Assembly: GCA_026413225.1 (NCBI GenBank)
Contig: CM048553.1
Span: 21,328,501-21,392,500 of the forward strand
Source: Otis tarda
Lineage: Eukaryota > Chordata > Aves > Otidiformes > Otididae
Direction: 5' to 3'
Length of the DNA stretch: 64,000 nucleotides
The position numbers and the translations under genes were made by a program. The notes beneath the pieces are model-generated. The model saw only the letters and a program-made list of their open reading frames with translations. It was not told where the DNA came from and did no database searches. Shown in pieces: positions 49,775-61,837 of this stretch. Within the stretch, counting starts at the first letter, position 1. The number at the start of each line of letters is the position of its first letter.

Positions 49775-52700
49775 TACACTTTTCATTGACGTTTTGCTAA
49801 ACTGAATTTATCAGTCTTTTGGCCTAATATCTAAGAAGCCATCAGAAGAAATCTTTTCTTCACCATTATCTTTACACTTTTAATTGTCATTATTTGCCTA
49901 TGTTAGAAACAATCTTACAAAGTTTGACCAAAGACATACATTTTTATCACTTACATCTTACCACAGTGCACGTGTGCTACTTTTGTTTCAGGCACATTTA
50001 AAAAACAGATTATTGAAGTGCTGATGTATAGATCTCAGAATTTATTTCAGGGGCTTTATTTTAAGGGTGGGTGGGAGGAGTGAAGAAATGAAGGAAAAAA
50101 AACTAACTTAGGAGTTCCAGATTAAGTCCCTTTCTAGCTTTTGTTGAGACAAGCAGATATGTTAGAGGAGTGATGTGTAGAATTAGTGACTTTGATTTGA
50201 TAATTATTGCCAGCACATCATAAAATTTCAAAAGTATTTTTTTTCTTTTGTGTGGATTCATTTGCACACTGTTTAGTGCAGAGCTGTTAACACCCAAACA
50301 GTGTGGTCACAAATAAGGATTGATGGAATTGGAGTGAAAACTTCAGTTGTTCTAAAACTCATGCTACTCACAGATCACCAGTGCTTGACATTTCCCATTT
50401 CTGCAGAAGTTTGCTAACCCCTCATGCCTAAGTAAGTTTAAAAGCGTGGGCTGAAAGATAGATAAAACTGCAGAGATATTGCCCTCTGGATTTCAGATAG
50501 CACATAACAATTACCTGCAGAGAGAAGTTTGTGTTTTTCTGAAATACGTGTTTAAACTATTTTTTGAATTGCAGCACTCTGAAGATATCTTTAAAACTGA
50601 GATTTGCTTCAAGTAGTAGCTCTTAGAAAACAGAGAACGAAAACATAAAAAGGAAAAGATATAATCTTATGTATTAACATAAGTAATAGTCCTTTCTGTG
50701 AGGTCAGTTTAATTTTTTTCACTTAAAAATAAGTAGGAAACTTCAGTATATATTAGTATTAGCAAATAAGAAGAAAAACCTTCACATTGGTGAAACCAAT
50801 CAGTTACCAGAAGGACACAGTTGCAGCAACTGAAATTGCGCAGTTGATTTTTAACTGACAAGTTTTCAGTCATGATGATACTTTGATTTGTGTGTGTGTG
50901 ATAATCGTGGGTCTAATGAGCCCAGTTGCATTAAGTATGTCCTAAACCCACTAAAAACAGGCTGAAACAAGCAATAGCAAATACTTAAGCAAAACACTGT
51001 ATTCTTTCTCATTTTTCAAGCTTCTGGGTGAAGTTACAAATTTCATTGTGTGGTTTTCTTTTTAAAATCATCTCAGGGACACCTACGGCCCTGTCATTGT
51101 GCAAACACCAGTTTTCCTGCGATCCACCAGCAGCATGCTGCAGAGCGCACTGCCATTACTGGCACAGTGGAAGTTGTTTGGGATCGTTCTCTTAGAAAAA
51201 AAATAGGCCTAAAACAGTAAGAAGAAATTCAAGCTTAACTTCACAAATGTAGTCCATGACAGCTGAAAATAGAGTTCACTCCTTTTCCCAGAAGGGGGTT
51301 TGAGGCCCCCTGAGCCTGCCCCGAGCAGGGGTTCACCTCCTCTTTCACACCAGGCCACACTCACTCAAAGGACTATTCCAACCCATCAAAGAAAGTACAG
51401 TTACAGGCATAATAAATACATTATTTCAACAGGCAAAAAGAATTTTTTGGGAGTCTCTGATAAATATAGGTTCATCAAGATAAGATCTGGGCTTCAGTTC
51501 TCACAGCGTACGTTACTGCCTGATACTCCCTACTGTGTGATACAAAACAGGGCTAAACCTCTCCCTCTATTTTAGGAAAGGTATGATCTAAGCAGACCTC
51601 AGAAGAAACACATATAATTTCATATCTTTACATAGTGTTTGTAATGAGAAGAAGAAAGCCCAGCTCCATTGTTTACAAATGAGACATTTTTATTCAAACA
51701 GGAGATGTAAGCCAGTCTGTAACATACCAAGCACACATTTGTTTTTCCATAATTTGTTACTTTGAGAAGTAACAGGGTAGATGTTAGCCAAGAACTGCAG
51801 TCAAAAAGGAGCAGCTGACATGTGTTTCCTGAGTAAGTCCACAGCTGAGAAGTATAATTATTTTCTTTTTGTTCACAGTAACTTTCCTACTAATTAAAGA
51901 TACAAGAATCTTAATCCAACTGTAACTGTGTAATAGAAGAAAATACCAGCTCTAGTTAATTTTTGTTGACATTTCCTGTCATCTAGGTAACATACATTAA
52001 CATCTGGTGTTAGTATGTTTAACAAATAGCCTTTATCTATTTTTTATCTATTTTTTTCTGCGTCTTTCCAGAACGGTTCTAAAACTTTGATTTTTCTCCT
52101 TGCTTGTTACAGAGGGTATAAAGCCTGCACCATAGCCTAATATGGGTATTTGAAAATCCTTTCAGTTCTTTGTGCCTTCCTGTGATGTCTTTTACTGATC
52201 TAATGCAATACTGTTTATTAAAAATACACAAGAAAGCTGAAACTTGGTAAATACAGGAAAGCTGTTCTGTTAAGCCACCTTGTGTTAGCTCTTTTTCTCA
52301 CATGTAGCTGATGTCATTTTTTGAAAAATACCTCTAGTATAAGCTCAAGATGCAGGCACTTACAGCAGGAACATGCTATTCTGCATTATTTTTTTCCTAT
52401 CATCATGGAGAAAAAGTAGTTTTATTGTCATGTTGGTTGAAACTTTTCAGCAGTTCATTAAGCCAATATGAATTCTCACAAGGACCTCTCTCTCTTCACG
52501 AGAAAAAAAACCCAAACCACCACAAGTAACTTTTAACAGCACTACCTTTGCAATCAATCCTCTCATTGATTTTGTGTCACGACCTGAAGCCTGAAGACAG
52601 AGAGGTTTTATGCTGCTGAATTATGTTACTGGATGTCCTGAACATCTGAGGACCACGATAGTATCTCACCTGCAAAGATGAAGGATGTTTCTGTTGCAAG

Positions 52701-54442
52701 TGTCACCTCTTCCTCTGGCTCTGAGATGAGAAGGATGTGTGCCCAGTGCTTCCCTTGAGCTCATTTGGGCTGCCGCAGCATATCCACCATCGATACTCAG
52801 ATATTGAAGGGAGTAGGTCAGACCTTTCACTGGTCCCCAGGCAGGTTCTAGCAGGAAGGTGGACAGGAAGGTGGAAGGCTAAGCTGGCACAGCAGTCAAA
52901 GCAGGGAATGGGGTTTCTTATTTTGTTTCTTATCCAGTGGCTCATGCAATAAAATAAACCTGTCCTGTTCATATCAAGACAGAGGAAGAAAGAAATAAAG
53001 AGCTACTAAAGACTTTTCCTTTTGGCTCTGAAATGTCCAGGAAACCCTTGAGATAAGCATCCTCTTGAGTCTGTAAAAGCTCCTACATCAAATTTTGGTG
53101 AACCCCTCTGGAATAAATGGGACTATCTAAACTATTTGAGATTTGACCAACTTTACATCTTTAACTGCAAATAGCAGGACTGAGAGTTCATTCCTTTATA
53201 AATGAACAGAATGAAAATTAAAAGCCTATTCACTGCCCACTAAAATTATTAACAACAGTCATGGAGGAGGGGTTTCAGCAATCGATTCTGAGAAGAAAAA
53301 AAGCAATTGTAGCCTGGGGAAGACTGAATGTATGTATGTCATAATTCTTTTTTTCCCTAAATATTTTCACTAGAGACTTGAGCAATAAGAGGAGTCAGAC
53401 TTGTCTCCAGCAGAGAACATGACAACCATTGTTTTAATGCTAACATTTTTATTTAGGCAGGTCACTGATTCTGGAACAGGTCAGTAGATACACAGGGTAA
53501 TAGGTAACCACTTTTTACCTATACATAGGTCAAAGCACAACATATGTTGGTTCTACAACCATGGCACATCGTGGACTGACATACTATTGCTAGTGCGATT
53601 TTGAGGAAGGGGCTATTGGGAAAGATCAGAGTTGTGGGAAATGCTGATCAAAAGCAAATGGAAATTGTAAGCAGAAAGCAGCATGGGAACTACATCAGCA
53701 CACATGATCTGGATCTCAAACATCTTCCTTAGCTGGTGAGATATCACAGTTTCACTAAAAAAAGTCCCACAAATTACCTGCAGTTTTGTCAGGGCTACTA
53801 TGATAGCTTACATTTGTCCAGGGACACTTCAATAGCCTTCCTCAGACACAGCAACTATGCAATAGATTCAACTAGACTTTCTTACTTTTTTTTTCAGAAA
53901 TTTGCAGTCCCAACATGCACATAATAATAGGAGAACAAAGATAGTGAGAGTAGGAGGGAGCAATACCTCTCGGGGTTAGTCATGTCTTAGGAAGGAACAT
54001 AGATTAGATTTAAAATCCCCTAAGCAGCTCTACTGCACCTGTCAGCCTTAGTTCTCTAAGATTTCTAAAGTATCATTATTCCCTATTTTTCAGATGGGGA
54101 AATAGGTCAAAGAGGTGAAGCAATATTCATAGACCAGGTCAGTAACTCTAGTGGCAATACATACAATTACCTATATGAGGATTTGCAGTCATTACTGTAA
54201 TTTTTTCCCAATTATTTGCCTTTTTAGAAATTATCAAGAAACTGTTTACATTTTTAGGAAAATGTTAATATTACATATTCCCTTGCTGTTGAAAACCCAC
54301 TTGCAAGCCCAAGGGGAACAAAAATGGAAGGAAAATTTGTTCTAATATTTCTTTTATTTCTACTTCCTTAATAGCTATTCTTCATTATTAGCAACAACAA
54401 TTTCTTAGAACAGTATGAAACACAAATAAAGTCTCCAATGTG
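49775..54442. other. Stretch without recognised genes
   Basis: No exon, RNA gene or transposon that I can support. A GC-richer part at about 52,560-52,970 has small open frames on both strands (71 and 89 codons) and a CAATAAAATAAA polyadenylation-like string near 52,948. It could be the end of a non-coding transcript, but nothing in it is diagnostic. A short TG run is at 50,889-50,899. Confidence 0.5.
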
Positions 54443-54950
54443 ACATGTGAGTACTGCATTCATCTCTGGAGCCCCCAACATGAGAAGGACATGGACCTGT
54501 TGGAGCGAGTCCGGAGGAGGGCCACAAAGACGATAAGAGGGCTGGAGCACCTCTCCTATGAGGACAGGCTGAGAGAGTTGGGGCTGTTCAGCCTGGAGAA
54601 GAGGAGGCTCCGGGGAGGCCTTATAGCAGCCTGCCAGTATCTAAAGGGGGCTTATAAGAAAGATGGGGAGAAACACTTCAGCAGGGCCTGTTGGGATAGG
54701 ACAAGGAATAATGGTTTTAAAATAGAAGGAGGCAGATTCAGACTTGATATAATGAAAAAATTTTTTAGACTGAGAGTGGTGGAACACTGGAACGGGTTGC
54801 CCAGAGAGGTGGTGGATGCCCCATCCCTGGAAACGTTCAAGGCCAGGTTGGACAGGACTCTCAGCAACCTGATCTAGTTGGAGATGACCCTGCTTCTTGC
54901 AGGGGGCTTGGACTAGATGACCTTTGAAGGTCCCTTCCAGCCCATTCTAT
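54443..54950 (+). mobile_element. CR1 LINE 3' end, best-preserved copy
   Basis: A 5'-truncated CR1 of about 0.5 kb. It holds the last ~140 codons of ORF2, still open, followed by the 3' untranslated segment with GGGGGCTTGGACTAGATGACC and a shortened tail (CCCATTCTATG, ending near 54,950). The tail lacks the extra ATGATTCT units seen at 9,180 and 40,074. The intact frame and the close match to the family suggest the most recent CR1 insertion in the window. No target duplication was identified, as is usual for CR1. Confidence 0.94.
54452..54877 (+). pseudogene. CR1 ORF2 C-terminal fragment, frame open
   Basis: The frame runs without a stop for about 140 codons to its own stop at 54,877. It carries the conserved C-terminal features of CR1 ORF2: [34 protein letters not shown] and REVVDAPSLETFKARLD. 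The protein of a full element has an endonuclease and a reverse transcriptase and copies its own RNA at a chromosomal nick. This fragment has only the segment downstream of the reverse transcriptase core, so it can have no catalytic activity. An ATG at 54,440 lies in host flanking sequence just upstream and is incidental. Confidence 0.85.
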
Positions 54951-55404
54951 GTTAGGAAATAACATTTCACCTTGCATTCCGATTCAAAAAGTTACTTGGC
55001 TCCAACAGTCACTGGCTAGCCTTTAGCAATTTGACTGCAAGCTACAAACCAAACTAAGACCAAAATTCCAAAGATTTCCCTTGTTGTGATTTTTCTATAT
55101 GATAAAATGCTAAGATGGGTTTTCTGAGCATCACTTTAATTTACAAGGTTAATACAAACATGCAATTACAGACAAGCACTGGTCTGTACACTGCCCTTAA
55201 TTTATGCAAAACTGCTCATGACCTGTGTTGAATTACTTGAGGAGCTGTTGTGTGACAGATAGAAGAGTTTATAATGGCAGCCTGGCTGTAGGACTCTAGC
55301 AGTTTATGCAGTGCCCCACTGGAGCAGGCTCCATCTCACCATCTGAAGTCCCATTGAGCAGGGTGTGCTGGGACAGGGGAGCAGATGAGGGCACTGGGTG
55401 CTGA

Positions 55405-55466
55405 GAGCTTTACTTTTACTGTCTTTGCAGATGTGGGAGCTTTACAAAAGTAAAGTGTCTTTGCAG
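55405..55466 (+). repeat. Local duplication with acceptor-like ends
   Basis: GAGCTTTAC ... GTCTTTGCAG occurs at 55,405-55,430 and again at 55,437-55,466. The second copy has AAAAGTAAA where the first has TTTTACT, so the middle is partly inverted. Each copy ends in a CTTTGCAG string, which resembles a 3' splice site on the plus strand. Confidence 0.6.
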
Positions 55467-56548
55467 GTTGCTCAATTCTTTCAATACTGACAGTCTTTAT
55501 CAATGTTTTCCAATCTTTCATTCCAGGAAGGAGAACTAGAGACAGCAAGCCAAGGCTCCTTCACAGGGTCCACAGGCTAAGCCTGCTACAAAGCACTTGC
55601 CAACCTCCTCATAGTCACCTCTTCAGCCTGCTTCCAAAGTGACAAACCTCTCCGGCTTCACACAACTCTTTCCATCACTCAGACACCTGCTAAAAACTCC
55701 TCCAGACAGTTCACAAAGACACAATCATCAGCCCCTTCTTCTATGCCTCTTGTTTTTAAAAGTCCTCTTGTGACAGCTCAGAACTCCAGCACATATTTCC
55801 CCAGAACTCCGGTGCGTATTTCCAGCTTCATGTTTGAAAGCTCTCTGAGCAGCCCGCTGTCACTGTCTCACAGCATGAGGCACCTCTGCTGTGATTAACA
55901 TTTGAGTTAACATGTGAGTTACATTCAATAATGGAAGCAATAAAACACTCCTAGGAAAGTATCCCACTCCACTAAGGCTTACAAAATAATGCACCACTCC
56001 CACCTCAGGCATCAACGGATTCAGTGAAAAAAAAAGTTATTTTGAATGGAGCTTTGACTACAACTGTTTCAAGTAACCAAACAGGTATCAGAAAGGCAAT
56101 ATAATAAAATATTTACATTTAAAATTTTGTTAAGTCCAATTAACAAGTCTTTTTTCCCTTTCAAGAATTGTACCTTGCTATTTCTTTTCCTTTTAGAAAG
56201 AATTCAATAATTCATCTATTAGTCTTTTTTTTTTTACTCTCAGTTCCCCACAGTTATATTTTCTTGTACTAAACCCTTATGCCCTATTTTCAGAAACTTC
56301 TATCACCTGCTTGTGAGAGAAAAGTTAGTCAGCATCCCAGTCTCCATTGCTACATAAGGATTACCTGTACACCAAGTAACATTTGAGAAAGAAATAACAG
56401 TAGTTTTAGAAAGTATTTCCAGGCAATGATTACCCAGTAGTAATAAGGACAAATTAAAAAGTTTTGGTGAACTTCATCTTTTGGAAACTGGCATGTCCCA
56501 CATCCCATGTCTCCTTTCTCTGATCTTCATTCACTCAAGGTAAGTGAA

Positions 56549-56583
56549 AAAAAAAACCAAACCAAAAACCAACCCAAAAAACC
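56549..56583. repeat. A/C-rich simple sequence
   Basis: An A run followed by CCAAA and CCAAAA units. Confidence 0.75.
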
Positions 56584-57726
56584 ACATCCCCCATTAAACA
56601 TAAAACAGCTGGACTCTGGGCTACAAGATGTGTTACATTTTGTGCAGTGCAACAGCATGGAGACACTGAAGAAAAACAGGGTGGTTTGAAATTGTAGGTA
56701 ATGATGAAAAGCTGGATAATCTGGAAAAAAAGGCTATTACACTTGCAATCTAGGAGACAAATGCAGAGGCTCAGGCTGTGGGAAGATTCAGGATGAGGAA
56801 AATTTGTTATGTAGAAATTACAGGTGTTCTGCTCTATTGCACTTGTAACTGCCTCGTCTCTTCCTTGGCTGACCGATGCTCAGGCGACTTCCTTGGTACC
56901 ATATTCTTCACTCCAGGCTGCATTTGCTGTTTTCTGGCTCTCCTAAGCAAGGATGTAACAGCTGCTTCACAAGCAAAGAGAAACAGGCACCTCTGAGAGG
57001 GAATCTGGAGCCAGTAGTGGAAAAATTATGAAGGATGGGGAGTGAGGTACTGAATTACGCAGATTTTGTGAGCACATTGCAGACGTGTCAGCATGCCTGA
57101 TTCTCTCACAGCTGATTACATAGCATCCATCCCACTTGGTTTGGTGAAGGAAAGCACTTTTCTGATCTGAGACAACTGCATTGTGACCAGATGCAGACAC
57201 CTCACTCAGAGAAAATGTAAGAATCTGTCCCGACCATTGAAGATGGGACATACTCCAGTCATAGTGGCTACTTCTATATAATACAGCACCAGCTGTTGTG
57301 GTTTTCTGTCATGTTATTTTGCTTCTGAAATTCATCTGGTTGGCTAAGATAACAACCTAAATAACATTAGAACAGAGTCTACAAGGTGCTATAGGGCTAG
57401 TTAATGGGGACATTTTAAATGATGCTTTTCAAATATTTGTACTAGGTATGCAAAGAAATCTATGAAACCAGTTGGCTTTAGATTATATCTGAAAAAAAGG
57501 AGGAATCTGATTGCTACTGCCTAATTTTACATGGCATTTTGAAGGAGATTTAATGTACAAAAGATAAGATACAATGAATAGATAAAACACTTATATTTTA
57601 CTGTTCCTTCTCGAGTGTGTTTCAAGCTATGTGCTTAATAGAGACAAAAATCTAGATATTTAAATTCTTAAATAATTCTGTACAAAAAAAAAAAAAGCTA
57701 CAATTCCCAGTTTCTCTTGGGCAATG

Positions 57727-57780
57727 TTTCTTTTTTCTTTCTTTCTTCCCTTTTTTTTTTCTTTCTTTTTTTTTTTTTCC
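57727..57780. repeat. T-rich simple sequence
   Basis: T runs interrupted by C, with a partial CTTT period, 54 bases. The frame of mostly Phe at 57,724 is a product of it. Confidence 0.88.
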
Positions 57781-58153
57781 TATTTCATCCTGATGATGAA
57801 TGAGACTGATTTACTCAGAACAGGTTTCACGGCAAGAGAAGCACATACAGGGCAGGCAGGCACCGAGAAAGCTTTTTCACACTACTACTGTGCCAAACTG
57901 CAAGATGGCATTGGCATATTGATAAATTTCCCCTGGGGAGAAGTGTGCAAACTCATTTTAACTTGTGACCCAAGCCAGTTTTGAATTCCAGCTGGTACGC
58001 AAATACTCCAAGCTGGGAAAGCTCCTCATATGCAGTTCTGCCCCATTCTCCTCAGAGCAGCAAACTGCAGCTGCACCAGCGAGGTCTTTTAAGCCTTGGA
58101 AACTTGTGCCTGCAAGTAACTCCTAACTGCTCTAAAGCCTTGTGATGCCTCAG

Positions 58154-58846
58154 TGTCCTGGTTTCAGCAGGGATGGAGTTAATTTTCTTCTCAGTAGCCA
58201 GTGTGTTTTGGATTTCGTGTGTGAAGAATGTTGATAAAAACATTCTGATGATACGAGTTGTTGTTAATGAGACCAAGGACACTGTCTGGCTTTCCAAATC
58301 TCGTTAAGGTCTCGTTAACGTGCAGATGCGGGAAGCTGGGTGAAAGACAAACAGAATAATTGATCCAAACTGGCCAAAGAGAGTATTCCATGCCATAAAC
58401 GTCATGCTCAGTATATAAGTGGGGGTTGCCCCTGGGAGGGGGTAATCCTTTTCGGGTATTCCTTTTCTTGTCGGGTATCCGTTCGGGCACCCTTGGCATT
58501 CCTTTACTTCTCTCTTGCTTGTTGGCATCGTTCCCTCTACCTTGCTAGCTCGCTCTCCCCACTTTTGCTTGCTGCTCGGTGTTGTTCCTGTGATCGCTGC
58601 TCAGGACAGGCTGCGTCGGTCATTCGGACATCGGGTGGTGAGAAATTGTGCATTGTTCATTTTGTATATTTTGTATATATTAATCTCCTTATATCCTGTT
58701 AGCTTTGTAGTTTTTTAGTATTTTCAGTAAACTGTTTTTATCTCAACCCACGAGTTTTCCTTTCTTCCCAATTTCTCTCCCCTGTCCCACTGGGTAGGGG
58801 GAGGGTGAATAAGAAACTGTGTGGTGATCCGGGCTAAACCACCACA
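58154..58846 (+). mobile_element. Solo LTR, 693 bp, avian ERVL-like, well preserved
   Basis: It starts TGTCCTGGTTTCAGCAGGG and ends AAACCACCACA. It is bordered by identical 5-bp copies, CTCAG (58,149-58,153 and 58,847-58,851), which fixes both ends. It has a clear TATA box, GTATATAAGT, at 58,411-58,420, with a CRE-like half site upstream. Downstream come a T- and C-rich leader, an AGTAAA at 58,726 as possible polyadenylation signal, and the ATCTCAACCCACGAGTTTTC block before the end. The start sequence is shared with the LTRs at 5.8 kb and 42.9 kb, but the middle differs, so this is a sister subfamily. No internal viral genes flank it. Several open frames on both strands inside it (58,191-58,718) are not genes. 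Relatively many CpG sites remain, consistent with a younger copy. Confidence 0.9.
58398..58420 (+). promoter_or_regulatory. LTR core promoter: CRE-like half site and TATA box
   Basis: AACGTCAT (58,398-58,405) precedes GTATATAAGT (58,411-58,420). The ACGTCA half site retains the central CpG that the two sister LTRs have lost. Transcription would start about 25-30 bases downstream of the TATA box, near 58,440-58,450. Confidence 0.6.
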
Positions 58847-60408
58847 CTCAGTTATATATTCAGCCTTTTCACGTGACATTTTCTTCACACTCTTTCATAT
58901 AACATTCATTAGTATGAGGAAATGGTTGAATAAACATTTCACAACAAGAAGTGAATGAGAGAGTTAAGTGGCCAAATTGGGAAAAGAAAATTAACTGAGC
59001 CATCAACATTCAGACATAACTTTCTTAGTAAGAATTACAACATCACCAGTCCAGTCTGGTTAAGACTCCTTGTCTTAACTCTCAGTTACCAGGCAATGGT
59101 TATATTAAGGTAGTTCTCTGCTCAGAGAAGGGATTATCTGTCAGTGTCTTCATGAAATACACCTTGAACATCCCTGCGCAATCTCAAAACATAATTAGCA
59201 ATGAATATACTAATATGCTGGCTCTAACCTAAACATTTAGACATTATCCAAGCAGTTTTAGAGACATTTCAGTGCAACACTTTTACTATCACAAGACCTA
59301 TTAGCTTCCCTTAAGGCAATTGTACTTATTTCAAACTTTTTAGGCTAGGTCACATGTTTTTCGTTGGGATTGACAAAGACAGAAAGTCTTAATTTGCTCA
59401 CAGAAAGGAACAGAATTGTTAATGTGTTTTGAACAAGCAAATAAAATAATTTCTTTGCAAATATCTCCTCTTTTCTTATGAGAGTGAAAACACACAAACC
59501 TACAGGGAGGGATAGTGACAAAGAGTACACATGCAAACACAGCTGTGTTTGTTCAGGATTTTGTTCATTTTTTAAACACAATTTAAATTTAATGCGTGAT
59601 GTATTTTTAAGGAGACATTGTTCCTACAGAAAGCAAAATGTGGAGTCCCAAGAAGCTCAGCACAGCTGCACATACTTCAAGCCAGTACACATCTCAGATG
59701 AAGCTCTTTTTACAGAATGCACCCCCTCATTAAGCAGACTCACTAGAGAACATCCCTGAAAACTATTCATTATACATTAGGTGTTACATACAACAACAAA
59801 TAAAACAGGTTTTATTATTTAACATCTACTTAGTGTTTAAAAATGCATGCTTGATGTTTAGACAGTTTAAATGGCACTCGAGTTTCATACACTATGTCAG
59901 ATGCAGTACTTGTGCCAACTTTCAATGCCAAAACCCAAAAGCAATGTTTGGCTCTGGTCTGTGTGTAGCAAAACTTTGAGGTTGGAGAGGGTTGGTAACA
60001 GCTGATAAACTTACTCTCTAGCTCAGTAAAGCACATTTAAGTTACTGAAAGTAATGCAGCATATTTAATTTTCATAGGTTATTTATCTCAACAACGTGAC
60101 CTGAATTTTTCAACAAGTGATAGAAAACTATGTTGTGCTTCCTTTGTGAATTTGATTTCATGTTATTGTTTCCTGTTTCTTTAAATTGATGGCGATAAGC
60201 AGATCATCTTACGTGAGACCTTTGCAGTTTGAATAATCCAGTACACAGTAAAAAAATATGATTAGCTGACAAAGTAATTCACTAATTATTATGGAAGATC
60301 AGTGACCAGTAACAGGGGTAAAAATCTACAGCTTCAGAGGAAGAGTCATCAAAATTGAATGAATTTTAGATTATTAATTTAAAACATTACATGCACACAG
60401 AATAAACC

Positions 60409-60515
60409 ATGCAAATTCTGTCAGAAATCTCATTGCACGAGTGCAGATGCTGTCAGAGTATCTGCTGAATGATGTATCCTCAGCTGAAAGAGGAGCTGAC
60501 TCGGCATGTCAATCA
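60409..60515. promoter_or_regulatory. Candidate binding sites: octamer and TALE-type motif
   Basis: A perfect octamer, ATGCAAAT, lies at 60,409-60,416 and TGTCAATCA (reverse complement TGATTGACA, the PBX/MEIS type) at 60,507-60,515. The surrounding 400 bases show no repeat. Such motifs also occur by chance in sequence this long, so this is a candidate only. Confidence 0.25.
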
Positions 60516-61783
60516 CTCCTGCAATCCTTGTTCTACAACGGTGTGAATGGTTTTTACAGATGCTTGACATCTGTAATTTTCAGTTTGTAGCAGTTAATAT
60601 GCTGTTCTTGTAGCTTTTGATTTTTATTGCCTCTGAGATATTAAATTCCAAAGTTTGCCAGCTTCCAATGTGAACAGTTGAAGTTATGTATTGAGTCTAA
60701 ATTGCTGGCCATTTGAAGGTCTTTCTTTAATATCTTTGTAGGACCTATGTTGTGTTTTATGTTTTCAAAATATATTTTGCTGTCATAAAAGTATGCATCT
60801 AATGTTAATTTCATTTTGAGCTGGATTTCCAATGGCATTGATATTTTCATCTTCTTAAAGTCATGACTCAGAATAGAAACCTGAGGGTCTTTTACTTTAT
60901 GATTATTTTCATCAATACCATATTTCATAAGTCTGAAAAAATACCTGTTTTACTGTACTCATTTGCAACCAGATGTTTATGTACAGAATATGGTTTGAAC
61001 TAATATATATAGGAGGCCAATTGTTCAATGTCTCTTCTTCCAGGAAACCAGTTTATAATTGATGTTTATGCTTCCCATATTTTGACAGCCAATGGAAGAA
61101 AAGTTGAGTTGGAAAAATAGGATTAATTAAAATAACAGTTAAATTTATTAAACATATTTAAGACTTTAAACTTTAAAATTCCAGTGAAGCTGGGCAGCAT
61201 TGAATAGTACAGTATACTGGATTAAATAAATTGATAAAAAAGAACCGTGTTTCTTTGATCTCTAAAGGAAGCAACCGAGATCAAATAAGATCATGGATAA
61301 TACTACTGAATAAATTAGTTTAAATCTTCAGGAAAAGACCTTTTATGTCACAATTCCATCTCCTTTAGACTTCATTCGGTATATGGTGGGGGAAGAACAG
61401 AAGGTAGGACTGGGTCAGGCAGGAAGAATTTAAAATACATATTGTCTATATTTGCAGAGTTCTCCGGTTATTAAGCACTATTGAGGAAATGGTTCAAATT
61501 AAAATGCATGTAATACATGCATAGAAAATACCAGTTACTTATAATGAGAATGGCATTTACAGTTAGAATACTCTATGCTATTCAGATAAGCTTAATAAAT
61601 GGGGCTATCTTCAGCTCCACTGTAATATACAAATCCTGAAAAGAAAACTCAGAATCTTCTGAGTTGATACTTCACCTACAAGCTTGGGAAGGAAAGGACT
61701 GAAACAATGAAACCATAGGAAAAAAAAAACCAACATTCAGAGAATGACAAAGAACAATAGAAAAAAAGAGACTAGTTCAGTGG

Positions 61784-61805
61784 GTTTTTTTTTTGTTGTT
61801 GTTGG

Positions 61806-61831
<26 letters not shown>
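61784..61831. repeat. T run with GTT interruption
   Basis: T runs of about 11 and 26 bases separated by GTTGTTGTTGG. It is the longest homopolymer in the window and is likely to vary in length or be misassembled. Confidence 0.9.

Positions 61832-61837
<6 letters not shown>

Larger units (their letters stand above)
54951..58148. other. Stretch without recognised genes
   Basis: No supported exon. A C- and T-rich, GC-richer part lies at about 55,300-55,900, with a local duplication at 55,405-55,466. Simple repeats lie at 56,549-56,583, 57,684-57,697 and 57,727-57,780. Open frames are at most 94 codons. Confidence 0.55.

Noticed and set aside
61784-61831. T run as the poly-A tail of a minus-strand retrocopy
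   Set aside because: The sequence at 61,832-62,060, read on the minus strand, has no AATAAA near the tail and no recognisable gene. A simple homopolymer is the simpler reading.
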